A stretch of DNA of 64,000 nt from Tubulanus polymorphus. Lineage: Eukaryota > Nemertea > Palaeonemertea > Tubulaniformes > Tubulanidae. The position numbers and the translations under genes were made by a program. Location of the stretch: NCBI RefSeq assembly GCF_964204645.1, contig NC_134036.1, positions 4,576,001-4,640,000 on the forward strand, given 5' to 3'. The notes under the pieces are model-generated. The model did no database searches. It was given only the letters and a program-made list of their open reading frames with translations, and was not told the DNA's origin. Each line of letters starts with the position of its first letter. Position 1 is the first letter of the stretch. This document shows positions 21,583-32,975 of this stretch, in pieces.

Positions 21583-23647
21583 TCATAATCGGATATTTTC
21601 AAAACCACCACAGGTATATCCCATTATAAATTCGATTGTCACCAACGATTTGGAACAAAATGCTTTACATTTGTTGCTGCAGCAGTCGGAATTATGGAAA
21701 CACGGTATGGTTATCGGCGCGCAACCTATTGAAAAACAAAATATCAGATTGACAACAGAATTTCGAAAAGAATCGCCCTTCGCAAAAACTTGGATATAAA
21801 GATTAAACCCCGCTCCGATGAGGATGATAGATATTCCTCGTTCACGTCACCCGTTCTTACGAACATGTCTATACAGCTGTTAGTAACGAAAGACGAACGA
21901 TATTGCACGTCAATCAGAATTGATATTCGTCAGACTATGAGCATGCAATATTATCTCTAATTTGCAAGATATATATTCGTTCAATCTGCTACGAGTACCG
22001 AACTAAATGTTTACTGAATAATCGTTTTTAGGCCAGCCGTAGGATGAGCCTATTACTATACAAATGGGGCGAATTTAATTGACATGGTTTCCAAGTTAAA
22101 GGCTCTTTGACTGTGCAACTGAGCATATATTCATACAAATCATTCATTAGAGCATTATCCATTCTCCAACCCCTATGAAGCTGGATTTTGAAAGAGGGCC
22201 TTGTTAAAATTCATATGAGCATTTTCGCGAACATCTGATCGCAAACATATCTGTTTCAAAAAGCCAATCACTAAGCAAAGACTATTCTATGATTGGCTTA
22301 GCCGCAGAGATCAGCAGGTGTTCACGTGAACCGGCGGTATCGTCTACCGTTTTACTTACGGGTTTTATTTTAAGATCTAAAATTGGATTTCAATATCGAT
22401 TTCTGTGAAATCTTCAGTTGATTTGTTTTTTGGGAGGAAATTTTTATTTGCACTACAGAAAATATCATTGACAATTATGCAAAGTCCGTGAAAAATAGCT
22501 TTTTCTCAAATCGAATGGATGACCTTGATATGCTAATTAGCCATGTGCTCGAACTGCAAATTCAATCAAATTTTATTCTGCAAAAAATACAAAATCCAAT
22601 TATTCTTTATTGAACAAGGTAAATAAGCAAATCTCATTAAATTTTGTTTTGTTGGGCAAATTTGAGAAAATTCAATTCTATCCCGGATTCGAATCAATAA
22701 GACCAAGGGAAAATATTTATCTGAGGTATTTCTTCCTGCCAGCTTCAGTCGCTGTCTGTGACTGTGTTACTTATGAAAACACGATTGAATTCTAAAAAAT
22801 ATCAGCCTGGGATTGACTTAAGTCCGTTTCAACCTGACTTAAGAGCATTCCTGGTGGCCTAGCTCGCTCATTTTTGGTATAACATCCTGATAAAGGTCTT
22901 AATGGGACCAGAAAGGACAGGCAGTAGACCTAAACAATATGTTTCCATGCCTATACACCAAACTTCAGTTGGTTGCGTGGAAACATATTGCTAGAATTTC
23001 AAATCATGGAGTCTCTTTTCTCTCATGAACTCCTTTCAATGCAGACGTTTTGAATATCCTTCAAAACAGTCCAAAATGGATTAAAAAACGATGTTTTAGG
23101 TCCAGTGCAAGTGCTTTCTGGTCCTAATAAGATCTTTATCAGATATGTAGTAACAATACTGACAGTGCTAGGCCACCAGGAATGCTCTCAAGTCAGGTTG
23201 AAATAGACATTATTCTATGAACTGGGAGTGTAGGACAAATTTAACCCACAGAATGCATCATTCGCCATTTCATGAAAAGCTGACAGGCTGGCCATAGTGC
23301 CCATAGGAGCTCTTGTTACTTGATATCATTCACGAAATTCTATCAAGTGGCTTAAAAAGTTAAACGTGAGTCTGTTCATTTATATCTCTACAGACGTTAT
23401 CAATATAACCCATTATTTCCTCTAGTACGGATAGTGAAAAGAAGACCTTTTTCATCCTTGCTTGTATCGTATCCACATTATCTTTGTATTCGGTTATCCA
23501 TCATCTGTATCTGTCATAAAATACTTTTCTTACAATAAAATCAAGTTTCTATATATATATTTTTTCCAATGCTTACTCACCGGCCGACGCAGCACCGACC
23601 AAAATCACAACAATAGCGCACACGTGAGGTATCAAGTAAGTAAGCAT
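21583..23647 (-). CDS. Knottin 5: ICK peptide with lost stop codon and C-terminal extension
   Basis: Exon 1 coding is 23581-23647 (22 codons + 1 nt), a signal starting MLTYLIP. Donor GTGAGT. The intron is 1855 nt, about five times the usual, because it holds a foldback transposon and unrelated DNA. Exon 2 is 21583-21725. The knottin core is C-6-C-5-CC-3-C-3-C plus Ser, and its residues are identical to knottin 7. The family stop TAA is AAA here (21658-21660 on the plus strand reads 'ttt'), so the frame continues 22 codons through the 3' UTR, adding one more cysteine, to TGA at 21585-21583. It could give a longer peptide or mark early decay. AATAAA at 21489-21484. Precursor 69 residues. Confidence 0.72.
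22822..23207. mobile_element. Foldback MITE inside the knottin 5 intron
   Basis: Terminal inverted repeats of 42 bp (22822-22863 and 23166-23207, three mismatches; core 'gcattcctggtggcctagc') enclose further nested complementary blocks: 'ctgataaag...ggaccagaaag' at 22887-22916 against 23112-23142, and 'caatatgtttcca' at 22936 against 22976-22991. The whole 386 bp is a long imperfect palindrome with no coding capacity. It is absent from the sister intron of knottin 7. Confidence 0.7.
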
Positions 23648-24409
23648 TTTGTCGCCTAGAATTCCAACTAAATATATTAGCAGTTTGTCATTTTAGTAAA
23701 TCCCAATTTCTGAGTATTTTACAGTTCTCAATAGGCCCTCGGGTAATAAACATTTGGTCAGATCACTTTGAAGTAATACTGTTTCAGATATGAATACAAC
23801 AAAAGAATGATAGTAGATAAAGTGCTAGTTAGCGATAACGGCTTTCCTGCAATGCTGGTTTCAATGCTGTTCTGTAAAACGTACATAGCTTCGTAAAAAT
23901 TAGTCTCGTAAAGAAATGTATAAGTCCAACAATCACGGAGCCGAAAATCTTAAAATAGCGTAATGTCAATTTCTTTTTTTTTTTAATTTTCGTCCGATAA
24001 TTTCGTTACAGTGAGAAGTAAAGTAACGATTAATTGATCGAATATGTGTTAATAACATAAGATAGGTTGAAATCAATTGAATGGCGTACGCTCTACATTT
24101 TTTAGTCACGTAACTATCCTTGGCGATGTGTTTCTCTAGCCCTGGGTTCGGAACTTCTACGTCACTTACGTTTGGCATCACAGAAACGCGGATACCAGTC
24201 CCTGTCTCTTGTTTTCGTGTGTGCTGGGCTTAATACATATTATAGCTAATCGCTAATAATTCATTTGTTTGTTTATAGAACACAAGAGTCCTTTGATCGA
24301 AATTAGATGCTCGGCTCAGTAATAGGAAAAATGTGGTTATGAATTTTAAGCGGCTGAAATTTTAAGATCTTTATCGGTTAAAATCTAAAAGTACTTAGAA
24401 TTTGCTACC

Positions 24410-24551
24410 ATATAAGACGGTATGATTAGTGACACGTCAATGAATAATCATCACCCGTTTTCTATCACACTACGTATGTTATCTACTTACGGTTTCGGCT
24501 TCGTGGTGGAGTTTAGTTGCTGCATTCGATATATGAACCTTTATGTAGGAA
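24410..24551. promoter_or_regulatory. truncated upstream block of knottin 5
   Basis: This copy of the block keeps the GTAAGT minus-strand donor (24490-24485) but stops after 'tttatgtagg' at about 24549, where the 3' flank of knottin 6 begins. The missing part includes the acceptor-like tract and any receptor 5' region. Knottins 5 and 6 therefore sit tandem with no receptor between them. Confidence 0.45.
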
Positions 24552-24800
24552 ACTACTGAACATTTTGGACGTTTTCAGTCAGGAATCATAAACTGTTAAT
24601 AAGCCAATCATTGATTTATTTACTCACAGTTGTATTGAATCAAATTATAACACGACATTTGACGACTGAGTTACAAATATAACTTCAATTCGAGCTTTTT
24701 CATAGTCAGTCAGTAACTTGACTATGGTTCACTTTCATAATCGGATATTTTCAAAACCAATACAAGCATATCCAATTATAAATTCGATTATCACCAACGA

Positions 24801-25270
24801 TTAGCAACACCTTCCTTCACAATAATTGCGGCAACACTCGGAATGACTCAAACAATCGGCGCCTATTGGCTTGCAACCTATTCAAATATACCATATGAAA
24901 TTGAGAATGGAATTTTGAAATGAATAGCCTTTCGCGTTGATTGAAGAAAAAGATATCTATCCCCTCCCCCCTTCCACGAGGGCGATAGATATCATTCGTT
25001 CATGTCGCCCATACATACAAACATGTCTGTACAGGCGCTAACAATATAAGTATGTAGTATTATCTTTGATTTTCAATTCATCAAATTCATTCGCTCAACC
25101 CGTGTCCACCGAACAAAACATGAGTGTTGTGTTTTCAGTTAATGTTAATCATGAAATCCTATGAAGTGGTGTTATAACGTTTGCAATCGTTACTAACCTT
25201 CTGGATATGACGCGGCACTGACCACAATCACAACAATAGTGCATACAAGAGGTATCAAAAAAGCAAGCAT
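24801..25270 (-). CDS. Knottin 6: seven-cysteine ICK variant (two exons)
   Basis: Exon 1 coding is 25198-25270 (24 codons + 1 nt). The signal starts MLAFLIP. Donor GTTAGT, phase-1 intron 320 nt. Exon 2 is 24801-24877, with C-6-C-5-CC-3-C-3-C. The usual final Ser codon TCC is TGC, so the peptide ends Cys-Cys and has seven cysteines. An odd cysteine could allow dimerisation or a mixed disulfide. Knottins 13 and 14 show the same ending. Precursor 49 residues. A poly(A) signal is at 24620-24615. The usual second one is degraded. At about 24551 the downstream flank is fused directly to the upstream block of knottin 5, a duplication breakpoint. Confidence 0.85.
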
Positions 25271-26029
25271 TTTCGTCACCTAGAATTTCAACTCAATATA
25301 TTAGCAATTTGTCATTTTAGGAAATCCCAATTCTGATTGTTAAACAGTTTTTAATAGACCCTCAGGTTACAAACGTTTGATCAGATAAGTTCGAAGTAAT
25401 GGTGCTTCAGAAATAGATAGAAAAAGAATGATAATAGATAAAGTGCAAGTTTGCGATAACGTGTTTTCTGCATTGCTGGTTTGTATGCTGTTCTCTGAAG
25501 CGAGAGTTTCGCCAAAATTAATCTCGTAAAGAAATATAATTAGTCCCACAATCACCGAGTCAAAATCTTTTAAGATAGCGTAATGTTATTTTTTTTCTTT
25601 TTTGTTAAAATTTTCGTCTGATAATTTGTTACAGCGAGAATAAAAATAACGATTAATTTATCGATTATGTGTTTGTAACGTTAGATATTAGATTGAAGTC
25701 AATAAATTGCATACTCTCTACATTTTGTAGTCAAGTAACTATCCGTGGCGGAGTGTTTCTCTAGCCCTGCGTGCGGAACTTCCACATCATTCACGTTTGG
25801 CTTCACACATACCAGTCTCTGTCCCTTGTTTTCGTCTGTGCTGGACTTAATACGTATTATAGTTAATCACTAATAATTAATTTGTTCGTTTATAAAACAC
25901 GAGAGTCTTTCGATTGAAATTAGGTCAGTATTAAGAAAAATGTGTTTTTATTTTATTTTATGCGGCTGAAATCATAAGATCTTAATCAATTAAAATCTAG
26001 AAGCACATACAATATGCTACTATATAAGA

Positions 26030-26350
26030 CGGTATGATTAGTGACACGTCAATGAATAATCATCACCCGATTTCTATCACACCACGTATGTTAAATACTT
26101 ACGGTTTTGGCTTCGTGTTAAACGTTCGGTTGCTGCATTCAATACAGGAAGCGTTTATGTAGAAAATTCGCTCATCAATCACTTCAGATATTCAATACGC
26201 TATTTGCTTTTCTGTTCAGGTTATATTCGATTCGCCGGGTGTTTACCGCAGAAATCGAATTCAGAGTGTGGGAACGGCTGAAATATGAAACTATTTCGTC
26301 TGGTATGTTTTACTGAAAGTTCAGCACCAAATCATGTCTAGTTAACTGTT
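26030..26350. promoter_or_regulatory. conserved upstream block of knottin 6
   Basis: Contains a plus-strand 'tatataag' at about 26023-26030, a GTATGT donor (about 26085), 'tttctgttcag' (about 26209-26219) and the minus-strand GTAAGT donor (26102-26097). A degenerate tandem array follows at 26400-26650. Confidence 0.42.
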
Positions 26351-26854
26351 AATGAATGTATGGGCCTAAAGCCATGTACAATAAACCCCATAAAACTTAA
26401 GGACCCGATCCAGAGTCAGATTAGACCATCGAAACAGCAAAAATGGTTCCAAAGTCGGATAGGATTCGTAAACAAATTAAACTGCACGACTATGGAACTG
26501 GATGCAGAGAAAAATTGAACGACATAGCAGTGGGACCGGATGGAGAAATCCAAATTTAAAAAAAACTGTGGAACTGGGTCCAGAGTCGGATTGAACGCAC
26601 ACAACGGTGGAACAGAGTAAAATTCAATCTGTACAATTGTGGCTTTCTCAAAGCTTTAATCGAAACTGTGTTCGGGGGTATTCTCCGTGTCATAAGCATT
26701 CATTCATTTGTAAAGAGCACAGTCGCACTGTTTTTTTTTTCTGGTATTCCTCATTTATCCATAAGAAAACTATCCTTCTCGGCAGAGATTCGAACCTGAT
26801 GTGAGTAGTGTCCGGTGCATAGATTTTAATCATTGGTCGATTGTATGTTGTAGG

Positions 26855-26992
26855 AATCCAGTTGTGGATATCATAAGAATGATTTTAGCATCCGGGAATT
26901 TCGTCATTTATTGCACTTCGAGGCTTCGCTTTAGGTTAATATTTGACAGTGAAAATATTCGAAATTATTTCTTATGGATTTTCCACTTCTGA
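26855..26992 (+). pseudogene. Orphan TM7/C-terminal exon of the GPCR family, third copy
   Basis: Starts after 'atgttgtag|g'. It encodes Asn-Pro, the TM7 helix and NFVIYC, but the basic run is altered (TSRLRFR rather than ASRRRFR). The stop is at 26990-26992. Immediately downstream, at about 26975, the sequence jumps into a copy of the upstream block, so the knottin that should follow is missing. Confidence 0.55.
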
Positions 26993-28640
26993 TATTCAAT
27001 ACACCACTATTTTTATATTCGGATATTTTTTTGTTTTTGTTGATTGGTGTCAATTTTATCACGTGAATCAAGAGTGGGAACTGGTGACATCACAGACACT
27101 CCTTCATACGTTATATTTTACTAAAGGGTCAGGACCCAATATTATCTAGGTTTTAATGAACGTATTCGGGTACTTGGTGCAGAGTCCAATTATACCATCA
27201 AAACTGCAATTTGATTTAGAGAAAATATAGCGTAACAGTTGAATTGGATCCGGTGTCAAATCCCACGCAATTATGGATGGAGGTCCAGTACCTTGATTAA
27301 TCCGTACGATTTGGTTCCACGGTCGAATTCGACCTGGATCGAGTGTTAAGCTAAATGTTGGAACCTTATTCGCGAAACCCCTTAATCAGTAGACCATGTA
27401 CAAACCAATAGTTTAGAATCGTTTCTTTTAATGACATGGGTGAACTTTTATACTTGGATATTGTGTGACCCAATTAGCACAAGTGATAGACGGTCCGGGT
27501 ATGTGTCCGTTTCATAACGCATTCATTTATCTAGAGACCACAGTCGAATTCGTTTTCAAGGAACAGGAACTTAGAATTATTGCACAGGTAGATGATAATT
27601 ACTGGGAAGCTCGCGTGGAGTGATGACAAACTTTAGATTCATGACAGAACTTGCGGAAATATAAAAAAAAAGATTTCGACAAACTACCAGAGTGACCGAC
27701 AGTTTGGCTATCAAGATTGCCGATTGAAGCAAGTAAGTTATTAATAAATTATATGCTTCACTCAAACCACATCGACAACGTTTTTTTTTTCACGAGGAAA
27801 AACACATTATTTTAATCGTTGCCGTGTGCGGCGAGCTTAACGGTTTTTGATATAAACCCGAATAATATCTCGCGTATCATCTATTCCGATTGATGCGGTT
27901 TTCAAACTATCGAGTAACTTGATCTATCGATGTGAATTTTCACTTCAATCAGCTGCGTCGAGCGATGGGAATTCGAATCCACTTTCATCCACTTGAATCC
28001 TCCGGAAACCGCCATCTACGTACACTTCGGTAAAAACACTACATAAAGGTGGTTTTCAAACAATCGAGGAATTCTCTCTATCGATGAAATAGATTCTAAA
28101 ATTTCAATTCAATCAGCTGCGTGGAGTGATGGGAATTTGAATCCACTTTCGCTATTAACTGCAAATATCGAATATGGAATTACAATAATTTTTATCGTGC
28201 GAGCGCTAATCGATAATTTATACATTGAGCCGAGAGCATGACGCCTGCATTAGTAGTTTTTAGCTCGATAGCATTAGGCATACATTTTGTAAGGGAGAAT
28301 AGCAATCTCAATATATTATGGCGAAATAATCGGCTCTAAAAGGTATCGCACCAATAACCTACGTGATACTACTCGTTGCAACATGTATTATGCTATAAAC
28401 TATATTTGACCTCGGCTTCGGGGAACATGACGAGCAAATTGAGTCAGAATTGTGGACTTTTGCTTCCAAGAGAAGTCGAAGTAAACAGCATAACGTGGAA
28501 CTGTAACTGACGATCGATGTTCCTCGCGCGCGGATGGAACGGCGCATCCCATTGGTGGCTTCGGAAATTCTCACCCAGGAATCATAGACAGCTAACAACA
28601 ACTCGATCATAAACGTATCTATTCAATTTTTATTGAATTC
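26990..28640. other. intergenic between orphan TM7 exon and knottin 7
   Basis: Contains part of an upstream-type block (26975-27150), unassigned sequence, two copies of the dispersed CAGCTG-box repeat (27895-28200) and the block downstream of knottin poly(A) sites (28440-28615, 'cttccaagagaag'). No gene is supported. Short minus-strand frames at 27577 and 28359 lack evidence. Confidence 0.5.
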
Positions 28641-28795
28641 AATATTAAACGTGAGATTTGACGACTTAGTTACAAAAATGAATTCAATTCAAGCTTCTAG
28701 TCGGTCAGTAACCCGACTGTGATTCAGGTTCATAATCGGATATTTTCAAAACCACCACAGGTATATCCCATTATAAATTCGATTATCACCAACGA

Positions 28796-29304
28796 TTAGG
28801 AACAAAATGCTTTACATTTGTTGCTGCAGCAGTCGGAATTATGGAAACACGGTATGGTTATCGGTGCGCAACCTATTGAAAAACAAAATATCAAATTTGA
28901 AAATAGAATTTCGAAAAGAATCGCTCTTCGCGTAAACTTGAATAAATAAATTAAACCCCGCTACGACGAGGAATCAAGTCGCGTATAAAGATAAACGTGA
29001 GTCTGTTCATTTATAACTGTACAGACGTTATCAATATAACCCATTATTTCGTCAATTCCTCTAGTGCGTATAGTGAAAAGAAGACCTTTTTCGTCCGTCA
29101 TCGTATGCACATTATCTTTGTATACGGTTATCCATCATCTGAGCACTTGATATTCTTGTTTAATTATGTACTTGTCATAAAGGCTTTTTTTACAATAAAA
29201 TAAAGTTTCTATATATTATTTCCCATTCGTTACACACCTGCCGACGCAGCACCGACCAAAATCACAACAACAGCGCACACGCGAGGTATCAAGTAAGTGA
29301 GCAT
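28796..29304 (-). CDS. Knottin 7: secreted six-cysteine ICK peptide (two exons)
   Basis: Exon 1 coding is 29238-29304 (22 codons + 1 nt), a signal starting MLTYLIP. Donor GTGTGT. The phase-1 intron is 365 nt. Exon 2 is 28796-28872, with C-6-C-5-CC-3-C-3-C, Ser and a proper TAA. Precursor 47 residues. The mature region has the same residues as the knottin 5 core, the only such pair in the array, which points to recent duplication or constraint. The intron lacks the MITE of knottin 5. AATAAA at 28634-28629. Confidence 0.87.
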
Positions 29305-30074
29305 TTTTGTCGCCTAGAATTTCATTTAAATACATAAGCAGTTTGACATTTTAGTAAATCCCAATTTCTGATTATTCAACAGTTTTAAATAGACAATCGG
29401 GTAATAAACATTTGGTCAGATCACTTTGAAGAAATACTGTTCCATTAAGTGAATAGAAAAAAAGAATGATAGTAGATAAATTGCTAGTTAGGAATAACGC
29501 GTTTCCTGCAATGCTGGTTTAAATGCTGTTCTTTAAAGCGTACATAGCTTCGTAAAAATTGGTCTCATAAAGAAATGTATGAGTCCCACAATCACGGAGT
29601 CGAAAATCTTAAAATAGCGTAATGTCAATTTCTTTTTTTTTAAATTTTCGTTCGTGAATTTCGTTACAGTGAGAACAAAAGTAACGATTAATTTATCGAA
29701 TATGTGTTCATGATATAAGATTAGGTTGAAATCAATTGAACAGGATACGCTCTACATTTTGTAATCACGTTACTATCTTTGGCGAAGTGTTTCTCTAGAC
29801 CTAGGTTCGGAACTTTCACATCATTCACGTTTGGCATCACAGAAACGCGGATACAATCCCTGTCTCTTGTTTCCGTGTGTGCTGGGCTAAATACATATTA
29901 TAGCTAATCACTAATAATTCATTTGGTTGTTTAAAGAACGCAAAAGTCCTTTGATTGAAATTAGGTGTTCGGCTCAGTAATAGGAAAAATGTGGTTATGA
30001 ATTTTAAGCGGCTTAAATTTTTAGATCTTTATCGGTTAAAATCTAGTAGTACTTAGAATTTGCTACAATATAAG

Positions 30075-30375
30075 ACCGTGTGATTAGTTGCACGTCGATG
30101 AATAATCATCACCCGATTTCTATCACACTACGTATGTTATCTACTTACGGTTTCGGCTTCGTGGTGGAGTTTAGTTGCTGCATTCGATATAGGAACCTTT
30201 ATGTAGGAAATTCGCTCAAGAATTTTACACTTCGGATATTCAATACACTATATATTTTACTATTCAGATTTTTCAAGTCGATTGGTGTCAATTTTATTAC
30301 CTGAATCCAGAGTGGGAACTGGTGAAACGTGAAACTCTTTTGTACGTTATATTTTACTAACGGGTCAGGACCCAA
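30075..30375. promoter_or_regulatory. conserved upstream block of knottin 7
   Basis: Has the GTAAGT donor on minus (30148-30143) and GTATGT on plus (about 30131). The TATA-like word is 'aatataag' here. The pyrimidine tract before 30270 lacks the CAG seen in other copies. No receptor follows within 2 kb. Confidence 0.4.
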
Positions 30376-30934
30376 TATTATCTAGTTGCTAATGAAAATA
30401 TTCGGGGACTGGATGCAGAGTCAAATGATACCACCAAAACTTTCTTTTCAAATGACATAGATGTACTTTTATACTTGGATATTGTGCGACCCAAATAAGC
30501 ATCGAGTGATATTTGGTCCAGGGGCACGGTTTCCGTTTCATAAGCATTCATTATATCTATAGAGACCACAGGCATATTCGTTTTTCCTGACCCTCCCCAT
30601 TCGTCCATAAGGAAACGGGAACTTACAATTGTTGCACAGGTAGATGGTATATAGTTGGAAGCCCATGTGATGTGATGACAAACATTGGATTCATGACAGA
30701 ACTGTACTGGTGGAAATATCAAAAATAGATTCCGACACAAAATCGGTAGCCAAAAGTTTGCGTTTTAAGATTGCCGATTGAAGTTATTTTATGAGTATGA
30801 AATAAATTGTATGCTTCACTCAAAAGACATCGAAAACGTTTTTCACGTGGAAAAAAGGTTTTTTTTTCAGTGGCGTCTGCGGCTAGCTTAACGGTATACG
30901 ATATGAACCGGAATATCTCGCGCACCATCGACTC

Positions 30935-31250
30935 CAATAAAAGTGGTTTTTAAACAATCGACTAACTTGATCTATCGATGTGAATTTTCATTTCACTCAG
31001 CTGCATAGAGCGATGGGAAATCGAATCCACTTTCATCCACTTTCATCCACCGGAAACCACCATCTACGTACACTTCGGTAAAGGTGGTTTTCAAACAATC
31101 GAGTAACTCTTTCTATCCACGTAATAGATTCTAAATTTTCAATTCAATCAGCTGCGTGGAGTGATGGGAATTCGAATCCACTTTCGCTAGTAACTGCAAA
31201 TTTAATATTGAATATGGAATTTAAATAGTTTTATTCGTGAACGCGGTAAT
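30935..31250. repeat. dispersed CAGCTG-box repeat, two copies
   Basis: Tandem pair in the same order as at 12481 and 27895, including the 'tttcatccactttcatccac' spacer. The three loci are thus copies of one duplicated segment rather than independent insertions. Confidence 0.6.
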
Positions 31251-31409
31251 CGATAATTCATACATTGAGCCAAGAACATGACGCCTGCGTAAATAGTCTT
31301 TAGCTCGATAGCATTAGGCATACATTTTGTAAGGGATAATAGTAATCTCAATATATGGCGAATTGAAATAATCAGCTCTAAAAGGTATCATACCATAGGG
31401 AATATAATA

Positions 31410-31517
31410 GGGAATAAGTTGTTTCATACCAAAGGTCGAACGGTCGAAAAATAAATTCTCGCACACTCGAATTTATTTTCGACCGTTCAACCTTTGATAT
31501 GAAACAACTTATTCCCC
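31410..31517. repeat. 48-bp inverted repeat with a 10-nt loop
   Basis: Left arm 31410-31457 and right arm about 31470-31517 are reverse complements except for a few positions. They start 'gggaataagttgtttcat' and end in the matching complement. It directly abuts an AT-rich remnant related to the element at 13.2-16.2 kb. It could be a hairpin terminus, a MITE or a replication-derived palindrome. Confidence 0.75.
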
Positions 31518-31815
31518 ATTACTCTTATAATATTCGTATATATGAACATTATTTAAATGAATTTCATATATTTTAAAATAAATTTCATGTTTTAAAAGTG
31601 AGAGTAAAATGTTAGCATAATAATCTAGAGATATAAGATCAAATATAGATTTCGAGTAATAAAAAATCAATTTTTAACATAAAAAGTGTGAGTAAAGTGT
31701 GAGTGAAATGATTAATATTTAAAGCAGTGAATAGTAATATTGTTTTATGTGAATTTCCATTATTAAAAAGTGATTGCATTTCATCTGTAATTATTAAATG
31801 TTGATCTATTTCATC
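31518..31815. mobile_element. Remnant of the AT-rich element arm
   Basis: Carries the motif 'aaaaagtgtgagtaaagtg' and strong AT bias, both diagnostic of the arm tips at 13250-13450 and 15880-16030. Only the tip survives. The insertion truncates the conserved upstream block that should precede the receptor at 32976, resuming at about 31830. Confidence 0.6.
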
Positions 31816-31829
31816 AAATGTTGTGAATT

Positions 31830-32975
31830 CGCCCGTGAATTATACACTTCAGATATTCAACACACTATTTACTTTTCTGTTCAGGTTCTACTCGATTTGC
31901 CGCGTGTTAACTTCAGTTAGTACTCGAATTGAGAGTTCGAAACGGACGAAATATGAAACTATTTCGTCTGATATATATTTTACTGAAAACTCAGGACCGA
32001 ATAATATCTAGTTGTACGTATTCAGCCATGTAAATCTTGAACCCATAATTCTTAGGGACTTGGTCCAGAGTCAGTTGAGACCGTCTAAACTGTGGGACTG
32101 GTCCCAGTGTCTTGGACTTATATTTCAATAGTTCTATATGAATTCGGTAATCGATATTTTAAAGATTTAGCAGGAACACGAGTACATCTCTTCTGGGAAG
32201 CACTTGGGACGTGTTTTCCAGTCTGGGTTTTTTTCACCTACTATTCTCGTCGTTCTAAAAGTTTATGCAGTCAATGAAAATGTCCGGTATTTCGTCAGTA
32301 ACCTATTCGACTAAGCGACGATATTGCTTATACTCTTAAATAAGCGAATAGTTTGGTTCACATTAGTAAAGTTTATTAGTGGATTACTTCATAAGTTGCG
32401 TTTTAGGTCATAGGACACTTTGTAATTTACTGAACTTCAGTTCAGTTTCTGATCTGAAATTGACCAGTGATAGCTTAGACGACAGTATGATGAATTTCAC
32501 GGAGCTTCTTTTAGCCGAGCAAACGTTTCAAATGATTATTTCCGATTTGAGGAAATATTTCTGAAATCGTACCATCCATAAAACGTATGGTTTTTTTTCT
32601 TTTCATTCGAATCGAAGCGATTCGAAAAACCAGACTTTCTGTAATCGATAACGAATCTATACGACTCCTCGTAATATGAAAAAAAATACCAACTAGCATC
32701 CGAACAACTGATTGATTTCATTGATATACTAATCTCGCCTGAGGCATATTTAGTTTTGTAGCGCTGCATTACTTTAGCCATTTCTAGTCCCTTGGTATCG
32801 GCGTGGATTTGACTCGACAGGTTGGCGGTATGGAGGGTGTTTCGACAGCGGGCAATATACTTACGCGCTCATAACAAAGATACGTCTGGATGCGATATTC
32901 GAAGGTTCGGAAGTTTGAACCGATTGTTTCTCGGCTTTAAGACGCGAAGGTTTACTAGCGCGAGCGCAACCTGAA
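31830..32975 (+). promoter_or_regulatory. 5' region of the intact receptor at 32976
   Basis: Holds the 3' half of the conserved block, with the acceptor-like 'acttttctgttcag' (31871-31884), then about 1 kb of sequence that is nearly identical at 39905-41028 and, in part, at 50010-50715. A 61-codon frame (32379-32564) recurs in all three but with mainly replacement changes, so it is not called coding. 'ctattctcgtcgttctaaaa' at about 32240 resembles the receptor's YYSRRS coding segment and may be a decayed scrap. Confidence 0.4.

Noticed and set aside
21572-21799. 75-codon plus-strand ORF
   Set aside because: It is the antisense of knottin 5 exon 2, opened partly by the lost stop codon.
32379-32564. 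61-codon frame repeated at 40429 and 50522
   Set aside because: It stays open in three duplicates, but most differences change amino acids and there is no signal or domain. Its openness is explained by recent duplication.
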